Source of the DNA: UBA288 sp050178135 | Lineage (GTDB): Archaea > Halobacteriota > Methanomicrobia > Methanomicrobiales > Methanospirillaceae | NCBI GenBank assembly: GCA_050178135.1 | Contig: JBFXGJ010000009.1 | Location: 1-64,000, forward strand | DNA length: 64,000 nucleotides | Direction: 5' to 3' | Part shown: positions 25,462-34,733 of the stretch, piece by piece | How the letters are laid out: each line of letters starts with the position of its first letter | How positions within the stretch are numbered: the stretch's first letter is position 1 | Notes under the pieces: generated by a model | Database searches by the model: none | What the model was told of the DNA's origin: nothing | Seen by the model: only the letters and a program-made list of their open reading frames with translations | Program-made: the position numbers and the translations under genes

Positions 25462-25718
25462 GACAGGACTCCGTTGGACTCGGGCTGGAGAGGCGCCCGG
25501 ACCACCATGGAGTGAGTGGGGGTGCGACCCATATCATCCTGGCGGCTACGGGACACCGGAAAGGGTGACAATCCTGACCGTCACGGATATGCCACGGGAC
25601 GGACCGGCGCGAAGAGAGAGACACGCTGGTCCTGAGGTGGAGAGACGGTCCGGGAACGGGGCCGGAGATTGGCGAGCCGTCATAACCGGAAAGAGAGGAG
25701 CGGCGAGAGAGGAGGCGT

Positions 25719-26274
25719 ATGACCGTCAACGGTATCAACGGGAGCCCGAGAAAAGGTGGAATACCGAGACCCTGCTGGAGAAGGCGCTCGTGGGGCGGCA
25801 TCGCGGTGGGCGATTTGCTGTACAGGACGACCGTGCCCCGGTCCTCGACAGGATTGCCTGGACAGACAGCCTCGTCCTGGGGTCGCCGATCTACTTCGAC
25901 AACGTCACCGGGGAGATGCATTCGTTCCTCGAGCGACTGTTCTTCCCATACCTGGCCTCTACGAATCCCCCTTCCTCCCTCTTCGGGGGCGAACGTGCGA
26001 TGGGCTTCATCGATACCATGAACGCCCCGAGCAGGTGACAGGGGCCATCGGGTATCCGCACCACGTCGCCGCGAACGATCAGCTCATGGGCCGGATGTTC
26101 GGGCAACCGGCCGAGGCTCTCTGCATCTTCAAGATGCGCAGGTTCGAGGATTCCGCGAGGGTCGTCTTCAGCTTCATCGACCCGGAAGAGCGAAAGGAAC
26201 GGCGAAGGACTGTCTTCCCCCTGGACTGCCAGAAGGCCGTCGCGCTGGGGGCCCGGCTCGCGGCACCCCGGTAG
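25719..26274 (+). pseudogene. Decayed flavodoxin-like NADPH-dependent FMN reductase
   Basis: The pieces of one flavodoxin-fold protein lie in three frames. MTVNGINGSPRKGG (FMN phosphate loop) is followed near 25760 by a shift to NTETLLEKALVG, then a continuous stretch with LDRIAWTDSLVLGSPIYFDNVTG and FLERLFFPYL. A second shift near 26029 leads to VTGAIGYPHHVAAND and the family C-terminus ERRRTVFPLDCQKA. About 35-40 residues between the first helix and the second beta-strand, where relatives have an Fe-S or Cys-containing loop, are also missing. Each shift equals one lost base. Sequencing errors cannot be excluded for the shifts but would not explain the deletion. Confidence 0.8.
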
Positions 26275-27300
26275 TCACCCGAGCCGGTACCGAAGGAGTG
26301 CGGCCACACCGCCGAGGGCGTCGAGCCGTTCTCCGGGCTCGAACGAGGACGAGAGAACAGCCACGTTCGCGCCGAGCTGCTCGGCCCCCTCCATCAGTGA
26401 CTGGGCCGCGTGGTCGCGCAGGAGCCGGTCGACGACCAGCACCTGTTCTGCCGCGCCGTACTCGACGGCGCGCCGCGTCTCGGTCATGCCGTATGCGACC
26501 GCACCATCGGTCGCAATCCGGCGGATTACCTCCTCCATCAGGGTCACCTCGCGCGCGAGCTCGGCGTCGCCGGCGATCCGTTCGAGCACACCGTTGCCGA
26601 TCGCCTCCTGGACTGCGCCCTTCCCAACCCGACGGGTCTCGGCGAGCGTCGTGCGCACGCCGATCGCGGGCGTGGTCGACCGGAGCCGGGCCGCGAACTC
26701 CTCCTTGACAAAACCCGGTCCGGCGACGACGAGTGGCCCGTCGACCTGGCCCAGGAGCTCGATCAGCCGGTCGTAGAATCCCTGCCTCCCGCCGCCCTCG
26801 TCGCCCTTGCTGCTCCCTGCCGTGACTCCGGTCACGAACTCAGGACCAAACTGCCGTATCCGGTAGAGCTCGGCCTCGCCCTCCTCGAGGGCAAGGACGT
26901 GGACCAGGGATGCGGTCGAGGCGCGGACGGCCCGATCGATTCGCTCGAAGTCAGACGGGCGCCAGGTGCGCAGGACCGAGACCTCGGTGTCGGGCTCGAG
27001 GTTGAAGGTGTGGTAGGCACCGGGCTCGGGGCCGTATACGATCGGGCCGGCGACCCGGAGACGGGTCGTGGTCGCATGAAACTCGATACGCTCGGCCCGG
27101 AGCCCGAGCCGGACCGGTCGCTTCTCGGGCTTCTCGGGCCGGAGCTTGTCCGTCGGCGTCTCGACCGCCCGAAACGTGGTAGCGTACACAAGCGCGCCCG
27201 GCACGACCAGGTGGGAGAGGTGCCAGAGGTCGTCGAGCGACTCGGGCGTCAGCCGACACTCCCCGTACCCTCGCCGGAGCTCGCCGTACTCAGCCCGCAT
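26275..27300 (-). CDS. pelA: aPelota (Dom34), mRNA surveillance/ribosome rescue factor
   Basis: This 341-residue archaeal Pelota recognises stalled ribosomes and works with ABCE1 (and aEF-1alpha in archaea) to split them. The N-terminal Sm-like domain (about residues 1-130, SLDDLWHLSHLVVPGALVYA), central domain (VVAGPGFVKEEFA) and C-terminal eRF1-domain-3-like part (AVEYGAAEQVLVVDRLLRD) are all present. Its start lies inside the 3' end of rqcH (11 bp overlap), so the two rescue factors are co-expressed. Confidence 0.94.
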   Translation of the reverse strand: MRAEYGELRRGYGECRLTPESLDDLWHLSHLVVPGALVYATTFRAVETPTDKLRPEKPEKRPVRLGLRAERIEFHATTTRLRVAGPIVYGPEPGAYHTFNLEPDTEVSVLRTWRPSDFERIDRAVRASTASLVHVLALEEGEAELYRIRQFGPEFVTGVTAGSSKGDEGGGRQGFYDRLIELLGQVDGPLVVAGPGFVKEEFAARLRSTTPAIGVRTTLAETRRVGKGAVQEAIGNGVLERIAGDAELAREVTLMEEVIRRIATDGAVAYGMTETRRAVEYGAAEQVLVVDRLLRDHAAQSLMEGAEQLGANVAVLSSSFEPGERLDALGGVAALLRYRLG

Positions 27301-29179
27301 GGACCTCGACGATATCCGATCCCCCCGGTGGAACGAACCGGGCGACCGCCTCGGTGTTCAGGACCGCCCGGGCACCCCGCCCGCCATCGGTCCCCTCCTG
27401 TTCTCGGAGCGCCCTGAGCACCCGCCGAGCTGTGTCGTTCGGTTCGAACTGGCCGGGGCGGAGCAGCACACGGATGGGCGCCCGGGGTTCCACCGCTGTC
27501 GGCGGCCCCCCGATCACCCCGGACGGTCCGATGCCGATCGCGATCCCGAGCGGCACCGATCGGAACCAGGTCCGCTCTCCGCGGACGATGAACGAACCGC
27601 GCGAGACGAACTCGCCGGCCTCGGGGGTCTTCGAGACCTGGTCCGGCCGAACGGCGTAGACATCGGCCTCGAGGTGCCCGGCGCGCCAGGCGCCCGAGTA
27701 CGAGGCGGCGAACCGGGCTACCTCGTCCATCCGTTCGGTCGCACCCTTCACGATCACGACCGATGCCCCGTGCACGTCCGCGTGGACGAAGAGGTCCCGA
27801 CCCTCCAGGTAGCGCTTGACCAGTTCCTCGTTCTGGCCTGCATCGCGTCCTCCCAGGACCAGGACGCCGTCGGTGGTCTCGAACCAGCGAAAACGGTGGT
27901 ACCAGCGTTTCTTCTCTGGCCCGGCCCTCGCCGGTGCCTTCTTCTCCGGTCGACTCGCCGGCGCCGCTATCGCCGCTATCGCCCCGGCGCGCTTCTTCTT
28001 GAACTTCCGGGCCTGGTCATAGTATCGTTCGACGTTCTGCTCCACGGTCTCGTGGACATAGAGCGTCACCTTCTCGCCAAGGTCGACCACGACCGACGCT
28101 GTCGCCGGGTCGACGGAGACGATACGGCGAGCGACCGCGTTATCCGCCCCTTTCAAGACCTTCGCGATCTCCTGCCAGGAGAGTCGTCGGCTTGCCGCCG
28201 CGAGGGTGGTGATCACCTCGGACGCCACCGGGTACTGTTCGTAGATTAACTCCGCGACTCGTTCATTCCGCCGGATCTTCTCCTCGAACCCCGAGAGCGC
28301 CTGCTCCTGCCTGCGCCGCATTCGCTCCTCGCGTGACACCTGCTCGCGCTTTTCGACGACCTTCTCCGTGGGCTTGAGCGGGTAGAACACCTCGAGGGCC
28401 TCATCGAAGGCGGGATAGGAGCGGGGCGACGAGAGGGATGCAAGGGTGATCGGCCACACTCCCTTTCCGTCGATCACCGGCGTCGGAGACGCGACCACGT
28501 CGGCGACCAGTGACACGAGCGCGGCGTGGACCGAACCGGGGTCGACCATCGAGGCAGGAGCGGACCGTTCAGCCCCGGCGCGCAGGCAGACCTCCTCGGC
28601 GAACGCCCCGCCGAGGTGGAGGTCGATCGCCAGTGTGCGGACCAGGTCACGGTCCGAGCCGGCCAGGAGGGCCTGGAACGACGCGAGGTCGGGGACCGGG
28701 GCAGGTCGATCCCGGAGTGTGTACTCAGCGCCGGGCACCACCTCGCGGTCCTTGAACCGGTGGTGCCAGAGCGGCTTGATGATCCGCCAGTCAGCATCAC
28801 AGAGGACGATGTTCCCCTCGTCGAAAAGTTCAACCACGAGCCGGTAGGAGGTCTCCTTTCTCCCGATCTCGAACGAAACGATTCTCTCCAGCCCATGCTG
28901 CTCGATCGCCAGGACACGACCGCCCTCAAGGTACTTCCTGAGCATCATGGCGAACGAGGTGGGCAACTTCGGGGGTTCCGGAGGTGCCAGGATCCGATGC
29001 AGGCGCCGCCCTGACTCGATCATCAGATGATATCGGGCATGGTCCTGGCCGTTCAGACGGACGCCCATCAGTTTCTGGTCGTACTGGTAGATCTTCCCGA
29101 TCCAGAGCGGAAGGGCCCGCTGGAGGGCTGAGACCACCGCCAGCAGGTCAACCCCGCTCATCCCCTGTGCAGTCGCCAT
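27290..29179 (-). CDS. rqcH: RqcH (NEMF/Rqc2 homologue), ribosome quality control NFACT protein
   Basis: This 629-residue NFACT protein binds split 60S/50S subunits carrying peptidyl-tRNA and adds C-terminal tails. The N-terminal NFACT-N domain begins MSGVDLLAVVSALQ; a coiled coil follows (about residues 285-400, with VSREERMRRRQEQAL). The NFACT-R domain (about residues 425-545) contains KRWYHRFRWFETTDGVLVLGG and RDLFVHADVHGASVVIVKG. A start at 29161 is possible and matches homologues better at MSGVD. It overlaps pelA and diverges from the EMC6-like/ABCE1 genes. Confidence 0.93.
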   Translation of the reverse strand: MATAQGMSGVDLLAVVSALQRALPLWIGKIYQYDQKLMGVRLNGQDHARYHLMIESGRRLHRILAPPEPPKLPTSFAMMLRKYLEGGRVLAIEQHGLERIVSFEIGRKETSYRLVVELFDEGNIVLCDADWRIIKPLWHHRFKDREVVPGAEYTLRDRPAPVPDLASFQALLAGSDRDLVRTLAIDLHLGGAFAEEVCLRAGAERSAPASMVDPGSVHAALVSLVADVVASPTPVIDGKGVWPITLASLSSPRSYPAFDEALEVFYPLKPTEKVVEKREQVSREERMRRRQEQALSGFEEKIRRNERVAELIYEQYPVASEVITTLAAASRRLSWQEIAKVLKGADNAVARRIVSVDPATASVVVDLGEKVTLYVHETVEQNVERYYDQARKFKKKRAGAIAAIAAPASRPEKKAPARAGPEKKRWYHRFRWFETTDGVLVLGGRDAGQNEELVKRYLEGRDLFVHADVHGASVVIVKGATERMDEVARFAASYSGAWRAGHLEADVYAVRPDQVSKTPEAGEFVSRGSFIVRGERTWFRSVPLGIAIGIGPSGVIGGPPTAVEPRAPIRVLLRPGQFEPNDTARRVLRALREQEGTDGGRGARAVLNTEAVARFVPPGGSDIVEVHAG

Positions 29180-29232
29180 TAAATACCAAGATAGATATGC
29201 CCTGACGCCTAAAAAATAGGTTCACTGGTGTC

Positions 29233-29601
29233 ATGAGCGAAACTGAAACCGATCTGCCGAGAACAGGAGCCGGCACGAAGGCGGAACAGATCCGCTCGGA
29301 GAAGCAGCGTGAGCACCTGCGCAGGATCGCGAGGACGCTCGCGGCATGTTTCCTGGGGATGATCGCAGGCGTCCTCTCGTTCTCTATCGGGGGTACGCCA
29401 AACGACCTCGGCGTGCAGCCGAACGCCCTGATCGGGCTCGTGGTGCTCGCTGCAGCAATCGTGGTCCAGCGCCACATCTTCATCCTGCTCCGGCTCGACA
29501 CCCCGCAACTTGGGGGCAAGGACTGGTTCTACCAGGGTTTCATGACCTTTGCGTTCTGGTTCATCACGCTGACGATCCTCCTGACCACCTCTCTCCGGTA
29601 A
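29233..29601 (+). CDS. EMC6-like archaeal membrane protein
   Basis: This 122-residue protein has a basic N-terminal tail and three hydrophobic helices. It includes the archaeal EMC6-like pattern: AACFLGMIAGVLSFSIGG, ALIGLVVLAAAIVVQRHIFILL and KDWFYQGFMTFAFWFITLTI. Eukaryotic EMC6 is part of the ER membrane protein insertase; the archaeal homologues have been proposed as insertion factors. It lies 6 bp upstream of ABCE1, which places it with ribosome recycling and rescue genes. Confidence 0.72.
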   Translation: MSETETDLPRTGAGTKAEQIRSEKQREHLRRIARTLAACFLGMIAGVLSFSIGGTPNDLGVQPNALIGLVVLAAAIVVQRHIFILLRLDTPQLGGKDWFYQGFMTFAFWFITLTILLTTSLR

Positions 29602-29607
29602 GTCCTC

Positions 29608-31392
29608 ATGAGAATCGCTGTCGTTCACCGTGAGCGGTGCCACTCGCGTAAATGCGGGACCGAGTGTATATCATATTGCCCCAGGGTCCGAACCGGGGAC
29701 GAGACCGTGATCCTCGGGGAGGATGGAAAGGCCCAGATATCCGAAGAGCTCTGTGTTGGGTGCGGTATCTGCGTCAAGAAGTGCCCCTTCGATGCGATCG
29801 ATATCGTCAGCCTCCCCGAGGAGCTCGATGAGCCGACCCATCGTTACGGCCAGAACGGGTTTGTGCTCTATGGGCTCCCGATCCCGGTCGAGGGGAAGGT
29901 AACCGGCCTGCTCGGTCCGAACGGGATTGGAAAGTCCACGTCGGTAAAGGTTCTCTCGGGGACACTCCGACCAAACCTGGGTGTCTTCGACCACGAGGTC
30001 GAATGGAGCGAGGTGCTGAAAGGCTTTGCTGGCACAGAGCTCTTTGAATACCTCTCCCAGGTATCGACCGGTCGGATGAAGGTCGCGGTCAAGCCCCAGT
30101 ACATCGACCAGATACCCAGGGTCTTCACGGGAACTGTCTCTGAACTTCTGCAATCGACCGACGAGCGGGGCGCACTCGGGGGCTATCTCGAAGCGCTCGG
30201 GCTCGATGCGATCGCCGATAGGAGCATTGAGACCCTCTCGGGTGGCGAACTGCAGCGGGTCGCGATCGCCGCCTGCCTCGCCAGGAACGCCGACTTCTAT
30301 TTCCTCGACGAGTGCACCCCATTCCTCGACGTGTACCAGCGCATGGTCGTCGCCGGCCTGGTGCGCGAACTCGCCACGTCCAGGCCGATCGTGATCGTCG
30401 AGCACGACCTCGCGATCCTGGACATGCTTGCGGACACGGTCCATATCGGGTACGGGAAACCCGCAGTCTTCGGGGTCGTCACACGACCGAAAGGCGTTCG
30501 AATCGGGATCAACCAGTACCTCGAAGGCTACCTCAACGAGGAGAACGTCCGGTTCAGGGACCACTCGGTCGTCTTCGAACGACGGGCGCACTCGAAGGGA
30601 AGCGACCGCTTGACGCTCTTCTCCTTTCCGAAAATGACACGGACGTATCCCGCCTTCCGGCTCGATGTCCTGGGCGGGGAGGTCCGGCGCGGAGAGGTGC
30701 TCGGCGTGGTCGGCGCGAACGGGATCGGGAAGTCGACATTCGCCCGCCTCCTCGCCGGCGTGGAGACGCCGGACGGCGGTCCGATCGAGAACCCGATCAA
30801 GATCTCGTACAAGCCGCAATACATCAAGGGGGACACGTCGGTCTCGGTCGAGTTCCTGCTCCGCGGGGCAACGACCCGCTTCGACTCCTCGCAGTTTCAG
30901 CACGAGATCCTCGAACCCCTCGTCCTCAAGCCCCTCCTCCAGTCGTCGGTGGATACCCTCTCCGGTGGCGAACTGCAGCGGGTCGCGATCGCCGCCTGCC
31001 TCGCCCGTGACGCCGATCTCTACATCCTCGACGAGCCCTCAGCCCACCTGGACGTTGAGCAGCGGGTGCGGGTGACCCGCCTGATCAGGCGCCACGCCGA
31101 GGGGCGCGAGGCGGGGATCATGGTGATCGACCACGACATCTACCTGGTCGACATGGCGAGCGAACGGATCCTGGTCTTCGAAGGCGAGCCAGGAATCCAC
31201 GGGACGGCCGTCGGTCCATTCGGTATGCGCGAGGGGATGAACCGGTTCCTCGGCAACCTGGGAATCACCTTCCGGCGAGACCAGACCGGTCGGCCCCGGA
31301 TCAACAAGCCAGGGTCGTACCTCGACCGCGAGCAGAAGGCGAACGGGGAGTACTATTATTATACGGCCGGCGAGGATGAGGGGGAGCGGTAG
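29608..31392 (+). CDS. rli: ABCE1/RLI ribosome recycling ATPase
   Basis: This 594-residue twin-ATPase with an N-terminal Fe-S domain splits ribosomes after termination or rescue. Eight cysteines in two clusters are visible in the first 65 residues (KCGTECISYC and CVGCGICVKKCPF). Two ABC domains follow with Walker A GPNGIGKST and GANGIGKST, signature SGGELQRVAIAACLAR in both halves, and Walker B FLDECTPFLD and ILDEPSAHLD. The two signature regions share 42 identical bp (30241-30282 and 30964-31005). Length is normal. Confidence 0.96.
   Translation: MRIAVVHRERCHSRKCGTECISYCPRVRTGDETVILGEDGKAQISEELCVGCGICVKKCPFDAIDIVSLPEELDEPTHRYGQNGFVLYGLPIPVEGKVTGLLGPNGIGKSTSVKVLSGTLRPNLGVFDHEVEWSEVLKGFAGTELFEYLSQVSTGRMKVAVKPQYIDQIPRVFTGTVSELLQSTDERGALGGYLEALGLDAIADRSIETLSGGELQRVAIAACLARNADFYFLDECTPFLDVYQRMVVAGLVRELATSRPIVIVEHDLAILDMLADTVHIGYGKPAVFGVVTRPKGVRIGINQYLEGYLNEENVRFRDHSVVFERRAHSKGSDRLTLFSFPKMTRTYPAFRLDVLGGEVRRGEVLGVVGANGIGKSTFARLLAGVETPDGGPIENPIKISYKPQYIKGDTSVSVEFLLRGATTRFDSSQFQHEILEPLVLKPLLQSSVDTLSGGELQRVAIAACLARDADLYILDEPSAHLDVEQRVRVTRLIRRHAEGREAGIMVIDHDIYLVDMASERILVFEGEPGIHGTAVGPFGMREGMNRFLGNLGITFRRDQTGRPRINKPGSYLDREQKANGEYYYYTAGEDEGER
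30241..30282 (+). repeat. 42-bp direct repeat within rli, copy 1
   Basis: This encodes the first ABC signature region and is identical in DNA to 30964-31005. Including the preceding bases, 51 bp match with a single difference. Confidence 0.8.
30964..31005 (+). repeat. 42-bp direct repeat within rli, copy 2
   Basis: This encodes the second ABC signature region, 723 bp from copy 1. Identity at every third base goes beyond what protein conservation requires. Confidence 0.8.
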
Positions 31393-31736
31393 CGCTCATT
31401 CTCTTCGAGGCCCGGAGACGACCATTCAGGACCTGAAGTCGGACCTCACGCAGCTCGTCATGATGGGGAGTGGGATCGGACCATCACCTATCGTATCCAA
31501 TCGGGGCCAAACATTTTCATTTTCATCGAACGGGTTGTATTCCCGGAGGTCCATCATCTGATCCAATCTGCTCCCTGGTGGCAACCACGATCGGCCATCC
31601 GGGAACGGAGAGCACAGATCCCTCGTTTGTAACCCTCTTCAGCCAGCCCAGAATGGGAGATGCCGATCGACCATCGGGCCGAGGTGCTTCTCTCCAGATG
31701 AGAAGGGATATACTCACAGCAAAAGAATGATCATAC
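31393..31736. other. Gap and promoter region before the hybrid histidine kinase
   Basis: About 344 bp without a recognisable gene. GGATATACT at 31706-31714 lies about 27 nt before the kinase ATG and no Shine-Dalgarno is present, so it is the likely TATA box of a leaderless transcript. A T-rich patch (TTTTCATTTTCATC) near 31515 is otherwise unassigned. Confidence 0.5.
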
Positions 31737-34733
31737 ATGGCTGGAGGGACTCGCGTCCTGTACGTCGATGATGAACCGGGTCTTCTCGAGATCGCCAGGG
31801 CGTTCCTTGAACGGTCGGGCGACTTTACCGTCTTCGTCGCCACCTCAGCGGAAGAGGCCCTCGCCAGAACCGATATCCAGACGATGGACGCTATCGTCTC
31901 GGATTACCAGATGCCGTCGATGGACGGGATCGCATTCCTCAAGGCTGTCAGGGAGCAATTCGGTTCGATTCCCTATATCCTCTTTACGGGCAGGGGACGC
32001 GAAGAGGTCGTGATCGAAGCGATCAACAACGGCGTCGATTTTTATGTCCAGAAGGGCGGCGACCCGAAGGTGCAGTTCGCCGAGCTCGCTCACAAGATCA
32101 GGCAGGCAGTGAGTAAACGGCTGGCAGAGAGGCAGCTCCACGACTCTGAGCGACGCCTGAACGACTTCATCAACTTCCTCCCGGACCCGACGTTCGCCAT
32201 CGATAGGACGGGCACCGTGATCGCCTGGAACCGGGCAATGGAAGAGATAACCGGGGTTGCCCCGTCCGAGATGCTCCTGAAGGGGGACTACGAGTACGCC
32301 ATCCCGTTCTATGGCGCACGGCACCCACTCCTTATCGACCTGGTGAACACACCGCACCTGGAAGATGCCATTCGCTGCACGTGTTTCGAACGCCAGGGAG
32401 ACGCAATCACCGCGGAAATCGAGCTCGTCCTCCCTGATGGACGACAGATCGCGGCTCTCATCAAGGCAGGACCCCTCTCGAACCAGGACGGAGAAAAGGT
32501 CGGGGCGATTGAGTCGATCCGCGATATCACCGACAGGAAGGAGCAGCAGGCTGCCATCGCCTGGAACAGGGAGTATCTCGACCAGATCTTCTCCTCGGTC
32601 CAGGCAGGGATCGTGATCATCGACGCATCAACCCACCAGATCGTCGACATCAATCCAACCGGCGCGGCGATGATCGGCCTGCCAAAGGAGCAGATCGTCG
32701 GCGGGCGCTGCAACGAGTTCATCTGCCACGGTGGTGGAGGTGTCTGCCCGATCATGGACCTTCATCAGACAGTGGAGAATGACGAACGACTCCTCCGAAC
32801 CGGAGACGGGGGCGTCGTCCCGGTGATCATGCACGCTACGCTGATGACCCTTGACGGTCGAGAGTTTGTCCTGGGGACCTTCATCGACAACCGGGGACGG
32901 CGGCAGGCGGAAGATGCAATGCGGGAGAGCGAGACTCGATACGCCTCCATCTTTCGGTACAACCCCATCGCGCTCACCCTTGTTTCGGTCGTTGATGGGA
33001 CGTTCGTCGATGTGAACGAAACGTTTACCCAAAACACCGGGTATACTCGGGAGGAGGTGATCGGGAGGACGTCGGAGTCACTGGGGTTCTTCCCCGACCG
33101 GGATTCATACGAACGACTCATTGCATGCCTGGAAGAAAGGCGAGCAGTTCGTGGAATGGAGATCAGGTGCCGGATCAGGTCAGGAGCAATCCAGACCTGT
33201 CGGTTCTCCTCGACGGTGATCATGCTCAACCACCGCCCGCACATTCTGACGACCATCGAGGACGTCACAGCCCAGCGGCTCGCCGAGGAGGCGCTCAGAG
33301 AGAGTGAGGAGAAGTTCCACCGTCTTGCCGACAACGCTCCCGATATGATCTACCGGATGATCCTTCCGGAGGGACGATACGAGTATGTCAGCCCCGCATC
33401 GGTCGCGATGACGGGCTTCTCGCCCCGGGAGTTCTACGATGACCCCGCCCTCTTCCAGCGACTGGTCCACCCCGATTCAAAGGACTACGTCACCGAACAA
33501 TGGGGGTTGCTGATGGATGGCTCGGTCCCTCCGTACTACGAGTACCGGGTCCTCGACCGCGCGGGAAGGACCCGCTGGTTCAACCAGAGAAATATGCCGG
33601 TCAGAGACAAAGATGGTCGGATCAGGGCGATTGAGGGGATCGTTACGGATGTCACCCAGCAGAAAGAGAACGAGATCCAACTCCTGAGAAGCGAACGACG
33701 GGCGCTGGCCGTGACAATGCATGCCGGCACATGGATCTGGGAGGTCGATCAGGACGGTCTCTACCGGTACTCGAGTCCCGTGATCGAACAGATCCTTGGA
33801 TACGATCCCGTCGAGCTGGTCGGAAAGAAGTATTTCTACGATCTCTTCGACACAGGGGAGCGTGAAGGATTGAGATCCGAAGCACTCGAACTACTCGGAA
33901 AAAAGAGACCTTTCAAGAATTTTATCAACACCCTTCGGCACCAGGACGGCAGAACGGCCGTGATGAGTACGAGTGGTACCCCGTTCTTCGACGAGGAAGG
34001 CGTCTTCCAGGGGTATTACGGGATCGACGAGGATATCACCGAGCGGAGACGTGCCGAGGAGGCCCTGAGGCAGGTGAACCGGAAGCTCAACATGCTCTCC
34101 GGGATCACCCGGCACGACATCAAGAACCAGCTCCTGGCGCTCCACGGCTACGTCTCCCTTCTTCAAAAAGCGCCATCGGAACAATCGTTCGAGCAGTACA
34201 TATCGCGCATCACTGCTTCGTGCAACCAGATATCCAAGATGATTCAGTTTACGAAAGAGTACGAGGAGATAGGAGTCCGTGAGCCCACCTGGCACCGGGT
34301 CCGCACGCTCGTTTATCAGGCCGCCCAGGACGCTGGAAACCCGTCAGTGCCGGTCGAGAACGAGATCCCGGACGACCTGGAGGTCTACGCCGACCCGCTG
34401 ATCATCAAGGTCTTCTTTAACCTGGTCGACAACGCCATGCGCCACGGACATGCGTTCACCGGGGTCTGGTTCTCAACAGGGGTCCACGATGGGCACCTGG
34501 TCATCGTCTGCGAGGATGATGGGGAAGGAATCGCTCCCGGGGAGAAGCAGCGGATCTTCGACTGGGGGGTCGGCAAGAACACCGGTTTCGGCCTCGCGAT
34601 CTCACGAGAAATTCTGGACATCACCGGGATCTCGATGCGGGAGACCGGGGAGGGAGGAACGGGGGCTCGGTTCGAGATGGACGTCCCTCCGGCTTCGTTC
34701 CGCCGCACCCCCACCCCCGACGAGCGATCCTGA
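31737..34733 (+). CDS. Hybrid sensor: receiver domain, multiple PAS domains, histidine kinase
   Basis: This 998-residue soluble signalling protein has an N-terminal receiver domain (about residues 4-120, phosphoacceptor Asp56 in SDYQMPSMDG and Lys in VQKGGD). About five PAS domains follow (about 140-775), then a dimerisation/phosphoacceptor helix (His793 in RHDIKNQL) and a HATPase domain with N box NLVDNAMRHG, G1 EDDGEGI and G2 GFGLAIS. No membrane segment is seen. The second PAS contains CNEFICHGGGGVCPI, a cysteine pattern that could bind a cofactor. There is no separate output regulator beside it. Confidence 0.92.
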   Translation: MAGGTRVLYVDDEPGLLEIARAFLERSGDFTVFVATSAEEALARTDIQTMDAIVSDYQMPSMDGIAFLKAVREQFGSIPYILFTGRGREEVVIEAINNGVDFYVQKGGDPKVQFAELAHKIRQAVSKRLAERQLHDSERRLNDFINFLPDPTFAIDRTGTVIAWNRAMEEITGVAPSEMLLKGDYEYAIPFYGARHPLLIDLVNTPHLEDAIRCTCFERQGDAITAEIELVLPDGRQIAALIKAGPLSNQDGEKVGAIESIRDITDRKEQQAAIAWNREYLDQIFSSVQAGIVIIDASTHQIVDINPTGAAMIGLPKEQIVGGRCNEFICHGGGGVCPIMDLHQTVENDERLLRTGDGGVVPVIMHATLMTLDGREFVLGTFIDNRGRRQAEDAMRESETRYASIFRYNPIALTLVSVVDGTFVDVNETFTQNTGYTREEVIGRTSESLGFFPDRDSYERLIACLEERRAVRGMEIRCRIRSGAIQTCRFSSTVIMLNHRPHILTTIEDVTAQRLAEEALRESEEKFHRLADNAPDMIYRMILPEGRYEYVSPASVAMTGFSPREFYDDPALFQRLVHPDSKDYVTEQWGLLMDGSVPPYYEYRVLDRAGRTRWFNQRNMPVRDKDGRIRAIEGIVTDVTQQKENEIQLLRSERRALAVTMHAGTWIWEVDQDGLYRYSSPVIEQILGYDPVELVGKKYFYDLFDTGEREGLRSEALELLGKKRPFKNFINTLRHQDGRTAVMSTSGTPFFDEEGVFQGYYGIDEDITERRRAEEALRQVNRKLNMLSGITRHDIKNQLLALHGYVSLLQKAPSEQSFEQYISRITASCNQISKMIQFTKEYEEIGVREPTWHRVRTLVYQAAQDAGNPSVPVENEIPDDLEVYADPLIIKVFFNLVDNAMRHGHAFTGVWFSTGVHDGHLVIVCEDDGEGIAPGEKQRIFDWGVGKNTGFGLAISREILDITGISMRETGEGGTGARFEMDVPPASFRRTPTPDERS

